From: Nematopogon swammerdamellus
Lineage: Eukaryota > Arthropoda > Insecta > Lepidoptera > Adelidae
DNA length: 64,000 nucleotides
Assembly (NCBI GenBank): GCA_946902875.1
Contig: OX336355.1
Span: 17,145,347-17,209,346 of the forward strand
Direction of reading: 5' to 3'
The notes below the pieces were generated by a model, which was not told the origin of the DNA, did not search any database, and saw nothing but the letters and a program-made list of their open reading frames with translations. Both the position numbers and the translations under genes were made by a program. Positions 21,478 through 31,690 of the stretch are shown here, in pieces (position 1 is the first letter of the stretch; each line of letters begins with the position of its first letter).

Positions 21478-21905
21478 TTTTTTAGGGTTCCGTATCCGGT
21501 ACGGGACGCTATTACTAAACCTACGCCGTCTGTCTGTCTGTCTGTCTGATGGGGCCTCGATCTGGCATACATGATCACTGTACTCGCAAGAGTGCAGGTT
21601 GCAGACGTCTGGATTTTGTGACCGGAGGGTTGGTATCTCTGGACGTCTATAAACAAAACGTAAATCAATAAATGATAGTAAGAAGGTTTGTCTTTCTGTC
21701 TGTCCGAGGGCTGTATCTCTTGAACCGTAATAGGTAGCCCGTTGACATTTTCACAGAATATGTGTTATTATGGCCGATATAACAACAAATAATATAAAAA
21801 TAAAAAAAAGTAAAAAATTCCCAGGGGTCCCCAAAGAAGAAATCAAAAAGTGTATGCGCGCCATCTACCATGAAGCATTTTAACTAATCATGATTTTTTT
21901 TTTTT
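21478..21905 (-). repeat. Lep-C repeat with foreign insert in its (TCTG)n tract
   Basis: GGGTTCCGTATCCGGTACGG at one end and GCGCGCCATCTACCATGAAG at the other. The (TCTG)n run is split at about 21548-21692 by ~145 bp of unrelated sequence (GGGGCCTCGATCTGGC...) and then resumes. Confidence 0.75.
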
Positions 21906-21943
21906 CGTTTTCAATTATTTGTAGTAATTTTTATTAGACAATT

Positions 21944-22105
21944 TTTTTTATGGAAAGCGCAAAATGTGGCATCATTTCACCTACAAGTGTCTAACGATGC
22001 CCATGGACATTCTGTGATGCACGGGGATTGCGAATGCCATGCCGGCCGGATAGGAGCCTTTTCACGACCCTTTTGAAAAACCCCATGCTGCACTTGGGGT
22101 TGCTC
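21944..22105 (-). repeat. LINE-E 3' tail
   Basis: GGAAAGCGCAAAATGTGGC, CGAATGCCATGCCGGCCGG, CTGCACTTGGGGTTG. Confidence 0.8.
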
Positions 22106-22323
22106 CGTGTATAAATTCATTTCAATGTTTCATTGTAATTATAATAATTTATTATTTATTCGTATTATTTCTAAATTAAAATTAAAACAATTTTATAAAT
22201 GAAACTGAATTGGGTGTGATTTATTCTTTTATTTAATAAAATTAAACAAATCTTGCTATAAAAATGGAATTCACATTATCGTAAGTTATTTTCATTACAT
22301 CCTTTATATTTTCCACTATCTTA

Positions 22324-22460
22324 TCGAATCTCAAATATCCAAAGGTTGACTGTAAGAAATCTCTGTAAGGGATAAGTCCGCCTTTTCACCTTATGTAAAT
22401 TTTATAATGTATTTGTTACTGTTTAATGTTTACTGGAGCAATAAACTATCTATCTATTCG
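22324..22460 (+). repeat. LINE 3' tail (AAAGGTTGACTG family)
   Basis: CCAAAGGTTGACTGTAAGAA, GGGATAAGTCCGCCTTTTC and GAGCAATAAACTATCTATC. Sisters are at 23405-23480, 38865-39000 and 52110-52235. Confidence 0.7.
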
Positions 22461-23404
22461 TTGCCATTGCGGTCCTTGCGGAAGACGAGACATGAAAAAT
22501 GTTATGAATTCATTGATGTTTCTACAAGTCAATATTTTCAGCGATCGACCTAAAAGCCTCTTGGGATCGACCGGTCGATCGCGATCGACCGTTTACAGCA
22601 GCCTGTATACAGCGTGTTGTAACGGTAGTACATTAATTTCACCAGGGCAATTCTCATCATGTTTTACCGAGACAAAAAAGTAAATAAAGTTTTCCTATAA
22701 GTGTCTAGTTTTCGGGATATAAATTTTTGAAATTTATGTTTTCGTCAAGTGTAATCGGCGCGGGCGCGGGGAGGGTCTGGCGCAGGAACGGTCGGGGTCA
22801 AAAAACTCACGCTGGGCCACCACCGCGCTTTTCCTCGCTCCGGGCACTCGTCCTTGCCCGCTCACTCACTGCGCGCCTTTCATTCCCACGTTCGCGCTGA
22901 ACATTAGATCCTTTTTACACTAAATTAATCAATTAATTTGTATGAAAACTGTAACTTTTTATTTAAAGGGAATTCAGAATAAAGTTATATGACTCTTTTG
23001 TTACTATTGATCCCAATAATCTTTCCTAAATTTAATGTACTGGCCGTTACAACACCCTGTAGAGGTGAAGGAAGATATCGCTTCCTTGAATCTTTCTGCT
23101 TCATGCATCGCAGAAATATATTATTTATCCGAATGTTGCCTACTCGTAAGTCCCAAAGGACAATAAATAAACAGAAGGTATCTTTGATAAAATATTACAT
23201 TCGACGACAGATCTGGAAGGTCATTGTCGAAAATCTCGAGGGCGGACCGAATACAATACCTTTCAATATTTAAGTAAATATAGCCAGAGACGATAGACCC
23301 GACTCACAATTGGCCAGTATTTATTATTTGTTGTATACTTTGGAGTTTGCACTATAATCACACCAAGTGGCCGGTTTTCTTAAATGTTATTAAGTCTCTT
23401 GCTT
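22461..23404. other. unassigned interval, part GC-rich
   Basis: Overlapping palindromes of GATCGACCGGTCGATC lie near 22565-22592. A GC-rich block at 22750-22885 stands out from AT-rich surroundings and could be promoter or exon sequence, but no start, splice signal or motif is convincing. A 94-codon plus-strand frame at 22989-23273 has no family match that I recognise. Confidence 0.3.
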
Positions 23405-23480
23405 TCTTTCGCTCTCAAACATCCAAAGGTTGACTGGGAGAAGTCTCCGTAAGGGATAAATCCGCCTTTGCACATGATTT
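23405..23480 (+). repeat. LINE 3' tail fragment (AAAGGTTGACTG family)
   Basis: CTCAAACATCCAAAGGTTGA and GGGATAAATCCGCCTTTGC; end missing. Confidence 0.65.
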
Positions 23481-23482
23481 TT

Positions 23483-23970
23483 TATTAATTTTTTTTATTT
23501 TTTATAGAAAGCGCGACATGTGGCACCGTTTCACTTACGAGGAGGTGACTTACGATGCCCATGGACATTCTGTGATGCACGGGGTTTGCGAATGCCATGC
23601 CGGCCTGACAGGAGCCTTTTCACGCCCCTTTTTGAAAAACCCCAGGCTGTACTTGGGAGGAAATATATGAGCAGGGAGTGCGTTCCACATTTTCCCGGTT
23701 CTGTGAATGAAAGACCTACAGAACCGGTTGGCGCACCAACCGGTTCTGTAGGTCTTTCATCCTCGGTAGGTCGATTGTATAGGGGTGCATCCCCTGCCCA
23801 GTACGCGTAGTGCGGATGTGGAATGGGGACGACGGAATCGCATTAAACAGCTCCTCCGAACACTCCCCGTGAAATAGACGATAGAACACACTTAGGGAGC
23901 CGACGTCCCTACGGAGTTGCAGCGGTTCTAAGTCGCGGGACACCACAGGGTCATCCACATGTCGCATGAT
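23483..23970 (-). pseudogene. LINE-E ORF2 C-terminus and tail, with internal palindrome
   Basis: Minus-strand translation gives VSRDLEPLQLRRDVGSLSVF and GECSEELFNAIPSSPF, nearly the same as the LINE at 35028-36615. Reading then breaks at a 54-bp near-perfect palindrome (23707-23760, half-site starting ATGAAAGACCTACAGAACC), where the sister copy at 32652-32956 has ordinary single-copy sequence. The 3' tail continues to the A/T run at 23483. Only the C-terminal part of ORF2 is present. Confidence 0.8.
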
Positions 23971-24045
23971 TCTTTATTTTTGTAAAACGTGTTAGGAGAT
24001 CACTCTCAAACACATTTTACGGTATGCTAAGCTAAATGTATGTAC

Positions 24046-24421
24046 ACTCCGCCTCGGTAGCTCAGTCATGCGGTCGGTCGACTGTTGCTAAGCAACGCTG
24101 AGCGCGGTCAGTACTTGGATGGGTGACCGCTCGACCGTTGGAGGCTGAACGTGATTCGGATTCTACGTTAAACTGTAGGTCCCTTGCCTTCTTACGTTAC
24201 TAGGTGGTAGGGTTTATCCCGGCCGGGTTGATACCACCGCACTGAGCGAAACGTCGCGTTGGTCGAAACGGGTATGTAAATAGTTCGTGTTTTCCGTCCA
24301 GCTCAGTGTAGCCGCCATGAAGGGAAGCAATGACACGGCACCTAGTTCACCCGGTGTTACAGGCTGTCATCACGGATGTTGTAGGTGATGTAGCCAACCG
24401 TGTCAGTTTCCATAAAAAAAA
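24046..24421 (+). mobile_element. Lep-B SINE, full-length tRNA/5S-headed copy
   Basis: GCCTCGGTAGCTCAGTCATG, GCTAAGCAACGCTGAGCGCG, GTCAGTACTTGGATGGGTGA, body, and GTGTCAGTTTCCATAAAAA. Confidence 0.85.
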
Positions 24422-24479
24422 TGTACATACATACTATGATATTATATACTTCGTACGTAAACTGCTCTCTGGCAAGCGT

Positions 24480-24822
24480 GGCTCCGCCCTAGAACGATAA
24501 TAAAGGTATGGACGCCGGACTGTCAAATGCTTGTATGAGAACTAGCGTCGCCGAGTTGCGGGGAGCGGAGTGTACTTACCGATGATAAGGTATTCCACTA
24601 TTGTGCACACTAAACTTGGCTGTAGTGTTTTTACACGTAAACACAGAGCATGCGGGCATTTTAAACAGGTTTTTGCGAACGCAGCCGATGACAGACTGAC
24701 GACGGGCCAGCGCGCGACCGTCCAATGAAACAAGTATGCTTTTACTTATATCGTGTTACGCTGGCAGGGATAGGGTTCGGGGTCCATACCTTTTTATAGT
24801 TCTAGGCTCGGCCTATGTGGCT
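24480..24822. repeat. inverted repeats flanking a THAP exon
   Basis: CCCTAGAACGATAATAAAGG / GTATGGACGCCGG (24495-24527) is inverted relative to GGGGTCCATACCTTTTTATA / GTTCTAGGCTCGGCC (24778-24813). The arms enclose the THAP exon, an arrangement suggesting a DNA transposon end or a duplicated promoter. Confidence 0.55.
24580..24659 (-). CDS. first coding exon of a THAP-domain protein
   Basis: Minus-strand ATG at 24659-24657 after TTTAAA; 26 codons plus two bases, then donor GTAAGTACA at 24579. The peptide MPACSVFTCKNTTAKF...GIPYH, with a split codon starting CG (Arg), is the start of a THAP zinc finger (C2CH): the first two cysteines at residues 4 and 9 and the G-I-x-Y/F-H-R turn are in the expected places. 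The remaining C/H ligands and the AVPTIF-type end would lie in later exons, which I cannot find in the window. THAP modules bind DNA and occur both in host regulators and in P-element-type transposases. The flanking inverted repeats favour a transposon origin, but a host gene nested in the cv-c intron is possible. Confidence 0.65.
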
Positions 24823-25029
24823 GAAAGATAAAAGGGAACTACGGCGGCGTTCAGTGAAGCGACCTTTCACGGCCCACTGGTTGTGCGGGTGCGATGAGTT
24901 TTACAGGATTTTGAGCTCTGCCGGAGGGAGAACACACTAATTATACGCCGTGTTACATTTAGTTGGTACTTTTTAGGGTTTCGTGAACAGTGACGCTGGC
25001 TGGGACGCTTATAAAATCGGCCATATGCC
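24823..25029. other. unassigned interval
   Basis: GC-richer than average; no ORF or repeat recognised. Confidence 0.3.
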
Positions 25030-25321
25030 TTTTTTAGGTTTCCGTATCCCGTACGGAAGCCTATTACTAAGCCTACGCCGTCTGTCTGTCTGTCTGTCCG
25101 TCCGTCCGTCTGTCCGAGGGCTGTATGTATCTCTTAAACCGTAATAGTTAGCCCGTTGAAATTTTCACATAATATGTGTTATTATGGCGGATATAACAAA
25201 TAATAGAAAAAGTAATAAATTAAGGGGGGTTTCCATACAAGAAACGGGGTTTTCCATGTTTTTTTTTTGTGCTGCGGAAACCTCGGTGCGCCAGTCCGAC
25301 TCGCACTTGGCCGGTGTTTTT
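25030..25321 (-). repeat. Lep-C repeat
   Basis: GGTTTCCGTATCCCGTACGG, (GTCT)n, TATTATGGCGGATATAACAA, then CCAGTCCGACTCGCACTTGG. Confidence 0.85.
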
Positions 25322-25450
25322 GTATACACACCACACGCTGTATCCCGACAATCGGGGTGAGCAGAGTAATCGGTGTTGTGCTGCAAGAACTTTGGTAACC
25401 TACAGCACAACAGTGACCGACCACGTTCAGCAAAGTATTTGGACAAGATA
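25322..25450 (-). repeat. Lep-P repeat, second module only
   Basis: CACACGCTGTATCCCGACAA, GGTGAGCAGAGTAATCGG and GTGTTGTGCTGCAAGAAC. Confidence 0.75.
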
Positions 25451-26718
25451 CGTAAAGGTTAGTTTGTATTTATATAGTCTGTATAAATTCACAAGCAAAA
25501 CGTTAATATTTGCTAAATAAAAACTGACCGCCCCCGTCTGCACAGCCGCACATTTGCATACTGGGTACACCGAGGAAATAAACACCTAGAAGAAAATACA
25601 CTCGTCGAGAAGGTGTTAAAAGTGCACAATGAAATTACAAACACATGTCTAACTCTTGTACATGGGGTTCTCACTGACGTTTTCTGTCGCACACATTTAT
25701 GGTGATGTTATAGAATAGCTATATGTGCCTTGGGAAAAATAGGTTTTCATATTTATATTACAAGAAGATATTTTAAGAAACACTCTGTATAAATTCACAA
25801 GCCAAACTACATATAATATTTGCTAAATAAAAACTGACTGACGTCAGCCGCATATGGGTACACCGAAGAAATAAACTCCCAGAAGGAAACACACTTGTCG
25901 AGAAGGTGTTAAAAGTGCACAACGAAATTACAAACACATGTCTTACTCTTGTACATGGTGTTTTCACTGACGTTTTCTGTCGCACACATCTAAGGTGATG
26001 TTATAGTATAGCTATATGTGCCTCGGGAAAAATAGGTTTTTATATTACAAGAAGATATTTTAAGAAACACTCTGTATAAATTCACAAGCCAAACTACATA
26101 TAATATTTGCTAAATAAAAACTGACTGACGTCAGCCGCATATGGGTACACCGAAGAAATAAACTCCCAGAAGGAAACACACTTGTCGAGAAGGTGTTAAA
26201 AGTGCACAACGAAATTACAAACACATGTCTAACTCTTGTACATGGGGTTCTCAGTGACGTTTTCTGTCGCACGATGTTATAGTATAGCTATATGTGCCTC
26301 GGGAAAAATAGGTTTTTATATTACAAGAAGATATTTTAAGAAACACTCTGTATAAATTCACAAGCCAAACTACATATAATATTTGCTAAATAAAAACTGA
26401 CTGACGTCAGCCGCATATGGGTACACCGAAGAAATAAACTCCCAGAAGGAAACACACTTGTCGAGAAGGTGTTAAAAGTGCACAACGAAATTACAAACAC
26501 ATGTCTAACTCTTGTACATGGGGTTCTCACTGACGTTTTCTGTCGCACACATCTAAGGTGATGTTATAGTATAGCTATATGTGCCTCGGGAAAATAGGTT
26601 TTTATATTTATATTAAAAGAAGATTATTTTAAGCAACACTCTGTATAAATTTACAAGCAAAACCGTTAATATTTGCTAAATAAAAACTGACCGTCCCCGT
26701 CAGTCGCATATTTGCATA

Positions 26719-27134
26719 GAAAGAAAGAAAGAAAAGAAATATCTTTATTCACTATCCATTGACAGTACAACACAGTAATTTTACATACCTAATTAATTAC
26801 ACATGAGGACCAGAGCTGCGCTTCGTGCGCACGAAGCGCAGCTCTGATGAGGACGATGAAACGGGAGTGGATGGATGAGAAGAGCGGAAGACCGCGTGTG
26901 GTGGCGTGCCTTGGGGGAGGCCTATGTCCAGCAGTGGACCGATACAGGCTGACGATGATGATGATGATGATGATGAGGACGGTGAATCGGAAACCGCTCA
27001 GCTGAGACGCAGTTAGACTGCGCGCTGATTTTCAGCGGCTCCCGTGTTACAATACACACAGTAATAAATATTACTTATTACAATGTTGGAAAATAAAATA
27101 AAAGCATAAAAACAAACAAAAAACATTGCAACAA
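26719..27134 (-). mobile_element. retroposon inserted in the tandem array, itself carrying a nested insert
   Basis: Bounded by GCATA at 26714-26718 and 27135-27139, at the point where unit 1 reads ATTTGCATACTGGGTAC. The plus strand opens (GAAA)n, that is a TTTC-rich tail on the minus strand with AATAAAGATATTTC. It contains a perfect 36-bp palindrome (26811-26846) and the 117-bp retroposon (26856-26972). Confidence 0.75.
26856..26972 (+). mobile_element. 117-bp retroposon with (GAT)n tail, copy 2
   Basis: Perfect 9-bp duplication ATGAGGACG at 26847-26855 and 26973-26981. Body GGATGAGAAGAGCGGAAGAC, GGCCTATGTCCAGCAGTGG, GATACAGGCTGACGATGATG. Length is identical to copy 1. Confidence 0.8.
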
Positions 27135-27315
27135 GCATACTGGGTACACCGAGGAAATGAACGCCCAGAAGGAAATACACAAGTCGAGAAGGTGTTAAAA
27201 GTGCACAACGAAATTACAAATACATGTCTATCTCTGTCACACTTCTATACGCTCGCGTATCTTCTGTCTCCTGCAAATTGTGTGTATGCCGGCTAAATGT
27301 TGGCGATTAGATAAA

Positions 27316-27916
27316 ATAAAAAAACCGGCCAAGTGCGAGTCGGACTCGCGCAATGAGATTTCCGCACCACAAAAAAACAATAAAAAAAACACGTTTCTTG
27401 TATGGGAACCCCCCTGAATTTTTTACTTTTTCTATTTTTTTATTATTTGCTGTTATATCCGCCATACTAAAAAACACATATTCTGTGAAAATTTCAACGG
27501 GATACCTATTACGGGGTTTTTTTTTTTGGGAACTGACACGGTTGGCTTACTTACATCACCTACAACATCCATGATGTCAGCCCATAACACCGGGTGAACT
27601 GTGTGCCACGTCAGTGCCTCCCCTCGGTCGTGCCGGCTATACTGAACTGGACGGAAAACACAAACTATTTACATAGCCGTTTCGACCGAACTTTCATTCA
27701 GTGCGGTGGTACCAACCCGGGCGGGTTAAACCCTACCACCTAGTAATATAAGAAGGGAGTCATATCCCTTAGTCGCCTTTTACGACGGTTCAAGAGATAC
27801 AGCCCTCGGACAGACAGACAGACGGACGGACGGACGGACGGTCGGACGGACGGACGGACAGACAGACGGTGTAGGCTTAGTAATAGGCTTCCGTACGGGA
27901 TACGGAAAACTAAAAA
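27316..27916 (+). repeat. Lep-C repeat split by a Lep-B SINE
   Basis: AACCGGCCAAGTGCGAGTCG to ACCTATTACGG (27516), then GGTTCAAGAGATACAGCCCT, a (GGAC)n/(GACA)n tract, and TACGGGATACGGAAAACTAA from 27788. Confidence 0.85.
27517..27787 (-). mobile_element. Lep-B SINE inserted in Lep-C
   Basis: GGGAACTGACACGGTTGGC to TCCCTTAGTCGCCTTTTAC. Head truncated. ACGG occurs at both junctions, consistent with a short target duplication. Confidence 0.8.
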
Positions 27917-28141
27917 CTGTAAGTCCCTTCTCTTACTTAAATAGTTAGGTTAGGTACGTGGTTAGGTTGAGTACGTCCGGAAATAAGTCTTAAAGATAAT
28001 AATGATAATTTATTGTTTGGCAAGAAACAGTAGGTAACATTTTAGTACATAAACTTCTTCAACGCTAGAAAATACAACTAAGCAGGTATCTAAAACAAAA
28101 ATAAATAAAAAACACACGGTGACAATAATTTTAAGAGAGAG

Positions 28142-28258
28142 TTGGCTATCCTGTCGCCGTTTAGCACGGCACCTTGTCCTTATCCCTTAGTCGCCTTTTA
28201 CGAAATGCACGGGGAGAGATGCAGTGGGCCTAGTATTTTTCAGTACCGGCCCCACATA
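28142..28258 (-). repeat. Lep-P repeat, first module
   Basis: CGCCGTTTAGCACGGCACC, TTAGTCGCCTTTTACGAAAT, CAGTACCGGCCCCACA. Confidence 0.75.
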
Positions 28259-28977
28259 GCACATCATAATAATGTATTGTTGTCAAAAATTGTTCTCATG
28301 TGTTGCAATGTCGCTTCTGAATATTTTGTCTCTATGATAAGTGCATAGGTATTAAAGCAGGTTTCCTGACTGCTCGCGTGTCGTAACAACCGGTCGCAGT
28401 CAGCCTAGACTGCCTGGCTCTGCTCGGAGGCTGCGCGGGCGCAAATATTGTGATTAACTTGCGCGCAGGATGTGCATGGAGGTTTATTACCGATCCGGTT
28501 GGGTTGCTATTACGAAATAGTCGGTTTATTATTAATGTGAGATAGCGAGAAAGACGGACTGTGTGTCAAATAAAATAAAGTGAAAAAAAAAATCCCCAAC
28601 CCAGAAAAAAAAAAAATAAATACTTACTGAAAGGAGTTACTTATTAATACCCGCGCAGTTCTGAGTTTTTATATTTTATTTACTTAGCCGTCCCCCGACT
28701 CCTTTAAGTCAATTTAAGTAATCAACGGAAATTATTTTAGAATTGTAATTTAATTTGTAATTTATTTCAAGCTTTTACAAAAAAAAAAACCGCATGCAAA
28801 TCGGTCCATCTGTTTGGGAGCTACGATGCCACAGACAGACACACCCTTGCATACATACACACAAACACACGTTAAACTTATACGAGTAACACCCCTCTTT
28901 TTCGTCAGGTGTTAAAGATAAAATAATGTAAATGTAATATTAATAACAATAATATAATATTAATGATATAATATTAA
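28259..28977. other. unassigned interval
   Basis: GC-richer block at 28370-28520, then AT-rich; (CACA)n near 28855. TACGAGTAACACCCCTCTTT near 28883 looks like a LINE tail. No gene. Confidence 0.35.
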
Positions 28978-29012
28978 TGACATTTAACTAATATAATATT
29001 AGTTAAATGTCA
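28978..29012. repeat. AT-rich palindrome at a Lep-C edge
   Basis: TGACATTTAACTAATAT is mirrored by ATATTAGTTAAATGTCA. TAATATTAATGA is also duplicated just upstream. Confidence 0.75.
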
Positions 29013-29288
29013 CGATTAGTTAAAATGCCTCATAATCTATTCGTTAGATGGCGCGCGCGCATACACTTTTTAGTTTCTTCTATGGGAGCCCCCGTGAAAT
29101 TTTTACTTTTTCTTATTTTTATTATTTGTTGTTATATCGGCCATAATAACAGATATTCTGTGAAAATTTCAACGGGCTACCTATTACGGTTCCAGAGATA
29201 CAGCCCTCGGACAGACAGACAGGCAGACGGCGCGGTGGCGTAGGCTTAGTAATAGGGTGCCGTACCCGATACGGAACCCTAAAAAAGA
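29013..29288 (+). repeat. Lep-C repeat
   Basis: GATGGCGCGCGCGCATACAC, GTTATATCGGCCATAATAAC, (GACA)n, and GATACGGAACCCTAAAAAAG. Confidence 0.85.
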
Positions 29289-29324
29289 GCATCTGGATAG
29301 CGATAAGCACAAGCTGGATAGCCC

Positions 29325-29430
29325 TTCAATAGTCCCCAAATCTCATGGCATGGTGTCTTGGTTTGGCGTGGTGAGGTCGGTTTTGGTCCTTCGGCACAGC
29401 CACCCATAATGGTTTTCATATAGAAAATAG
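29325..29430 (+). repeat. LINE-F 3' tail
   Basis: GGCATGGTGTCTTGGTTTGG to CACAGCCACCCATAATGG. Confidence 0.6.
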
Positions 29431-29740
29431 TATGCACGAGTATTATTGGTCAGAGTGGAAAACTACGTCATATAATGACAATATTCTATCTACGGACGCG
29501 GAAATTAAGCCTAATATTCATTTATCAAAGAGGATGCCGACGCAAGCATTGTCGGCAGACGTTGAATAACTGTCATACCCACGGTCATACATACCTGCTC
29601 ACATTGACAATGGAGTCATTCTGTTTAGGTGTGCACTTACAAATATATAATTTTTATTTTTGTTTTTATAAACATTCATAATTCTTTGTTCAAGAAAATA
29701 TAAATTAGTACTATAAATAACTAAATTCATAGCTCTATTC

Positions 29741-30649
29741 ATGGACAGCTGCTTGGCTGATCTGAAAGAATATGATTGTGGATTAAGAATGGATGAGTTA
29801 GTTGTGAAATGCCTCTTGTACGCCGACGATCAAGTGATACTTGCATCGTCGGTGGGCGAGTTGCAGGACATGGTAACTGTTATGGTTGAAGCATTTAAAA
29901 GGAAGGGAATGAAAGTGAATGTAAACAAGATGAAAGTTATGGTACTGGAGAGGAATGAAATAGTGTCCGAATGCGATGTCAGGATTGGGAATGAGAGACT
30001 GGAGCAAGTGAACGAATTCGTATATCTGGGGAATATGTTCACGCGTGATGGAAAATGTGAAGGAGATGTAGAAAAGAGAGTGAAAGCCGGCAACCAAGTG
30101 AATGGGGCGTTGCACGCTATTATGAGCAGCCAAAGCATGTCAACTAGGGCACGTTTGGCTGTCTATGGTGGAGTGCTGGCCCCTACACTTATGTACGGGA
30201 GTGAAAGTTGGGCATGGCAGACGAAGCATGAAAGCAGGATTAATGCTGTGGAAATGCGCGCGTTGAGGAGTATGTGCGGAGTTACAATGAAAGATAGATT
30301 GAGAAATAGTGTAGTGCGAGAGCGCTGTGGGTTGAAAGAAGATATAGTGACAAGGATTGAGAAAGGGATGCTTCGGTAGTTCGGTCATGTTGGAAGAATG
30401 GATGATAGGAGACTAACGAAAGAAATTTATGAAGCAAATGTGAGTGGAAGAGTCGGGAAGGGTCGCCCTAGACGCACGTACCTGGACCAGATCGGGCATG
30501 TGCTCAAAAAGGGGCAAGTGCTTAGTACCCGTAACCGACGAGCATGCATGAAGAACACTATGAGAGTGGAAGAGGCGGCAGAGGTGTGTCAGGATCGTGG
30601 CACGTGGAGATCCGTTGTCTCTGCCTACCCCACCGGGAAACAGGCGTGA
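29741..30649 (+). pseudogene. LINE reverse transcriptase C-terminal half, one in-frame stop
   Basis: A single reading frame carries the end of a non-LTR reverse transcriptase. Catalytic YADD is at residues 27-30 after CLL, then ...NVNKMKVMVLERNE, NEFVYLGNMFTRDG, TLMYGSESWAWQTK and MRALRSMCGVTMKDR, continuing as [19 protein letters not shown] and [16 protein letters not shown] to a stop at 30649. One TAG at 30377-30379 interrupts what should be RWFGHV (TGG to TAG). Endonuclease and N-terminal RT parts are missing, so the copy is 5'-truncated near 29728 and inactive. The YLG..F..DG and W.GHV..M....TK layout is that of RTE/Proto2-like LINEs common in insects. The 3' region follows to about 30930. 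Confidence 0.85.
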
Positions 30650-31289
30650 CGCTATGTAAATAACTAAAGAATTATTATAACCTACCTAACAAACATTAAA
30701 ATAACTATCAAAAGGGGCGTTTTTAAAAGTTCCCAGAACATTTGCGGCATTACACCGCCCATGTAAGGTCTCTTGCTCAATTCTTCCTAAGAGGTTGCAT
30801 TACCAAACGGGACATAGCAAAAAAGATGAACTATACTGAATATGCATATTTCTCAATTACAATATTGTTAACGTTGTGTGTAAGGCGAAATAAATATCTG
30901 AATCTGAACCTAGAACTATATCTTGTTTTCTTCTTGTTCGTAGACAGGTTTTAAATAAAAACAAATTTCAATTATTTTAGTTCCAAACAATAAACTGTAA
31001 AATATTTTGAAATCGCCTTTTCAAGCTATAGACAAATGATATGGGGTATCATTTGTTCATAGCTTGAGTTTTGAAGAAAACATCTTTTCAAACTTTGAAA
31101 ATGTCTTTTTTTGTTTTTCTTTGTTCCTCGCGGAACTGTGGGAATTGTGGGACAAGTCATTCATCAAAATCTATTCAAACGTTTTGGATTTACCGGGGAA
31201 TAAACAAACTCAACCGTTCATCGGCACACATGCATAGAAAGTTCGGGTGGCAGGGCGCCACGTCACGTTTTCTATTCAAAAAAATTAAC
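30650..31289. other. LINE 3' region, hairpin and unassigned sequence
   Basis: AAATAAATATCTGAATCTGAAC near 30888 is a LINE-type 3' end. The hairpin at 31021-31067 lies inside. Plus-strand frames here have no motif. Confidence 0.4.
31021..31067. repeat. 21-bp-arm hairpin
   Basis: TCAAGCTATAGACAAATGAT pairs with ATCATTTGTTCATAGCTTGA around TATGGGGT; one internal mismatch. Confidence 0.75.
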
Positions 31290-31690
31290 ATTAAGAGCAT
31301 TCATATGGCAAAACAACGAAAATTGTTATATTTTTTAAAACTTCAAACTTTAGTTCTATGAAGTACATAATATGAAAAATAAATATTTGTTTTTAAACTA
31401 GATAGAGCAGGCAGACTTTTTAAATTTACAGTATTTTTCCATGGTGAAAAAAATTTCTGAATGTGTCTCTATTTTAATTTATTATGTCGAGCTAGCTCCA
31501 TACTGGATAATTATTTTGGAATAAAATTTACGTCATTGTATAGGGAATTTAATTTTCTAGACAATAAAGCAGCATTATTTGGAAAAAAACACATTCTAAT
31601 AATTTTTAAAACAAACAAAAACTACAAATTTCACCACATAAACGCGCGCACTGCGCTCGATTGCTCAGTGCCGCCGACTCAAATTTTTGC
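31290..31690 (+). repeat. dispersed ~395-bp repeat, copy 1
   Basis: GAGCTAGCTCCATACTGGAT, GGGAATTTAATTTTCTAG and GCGCGCACTGCGCTCGATTG recur in reverse at 54081-54475. No TIRs or tail seen; an ORF over it (31461-31853) has no motif. Confidence 0.75.

Larger units (their letters stand above)
25479..27245 (+). repeat. ~285-bp tandem repeat, about 5.5 units, interrupted
   Basis: CTGTATAAATTCACAAGC starts units at 25479, 25785, 26072, 26348 and 26641 (spacings 306, 287, 276, 293). Units 2-4 are almost identical; 1 and 5 are more diverged and share variants (CCGCCCCCGTCTGC / CCGTCCCCGTCAG). Each of units 2-4 contains an identical 70-codon minus-strand frame, which is a consequence of the repeat. 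Unit 5 is split by the insertion at 26719-27134 and resumes at 27135. Confidence 0.9.

Noticed and set aside
22750..22885. Possible cv-c or other host exon in a GC-rich block
   Set aside because: A GTGAGT donor-like site exists on the minus strand, but no acceptor, ATG or conserved peptide supports an exon.
25773..26548. Three identical 70-codon minus-strand ORFs
   Set aside because: They are the same frame in three near-identical tandem units; no motif, and the unit also carries nonsense in other copies.
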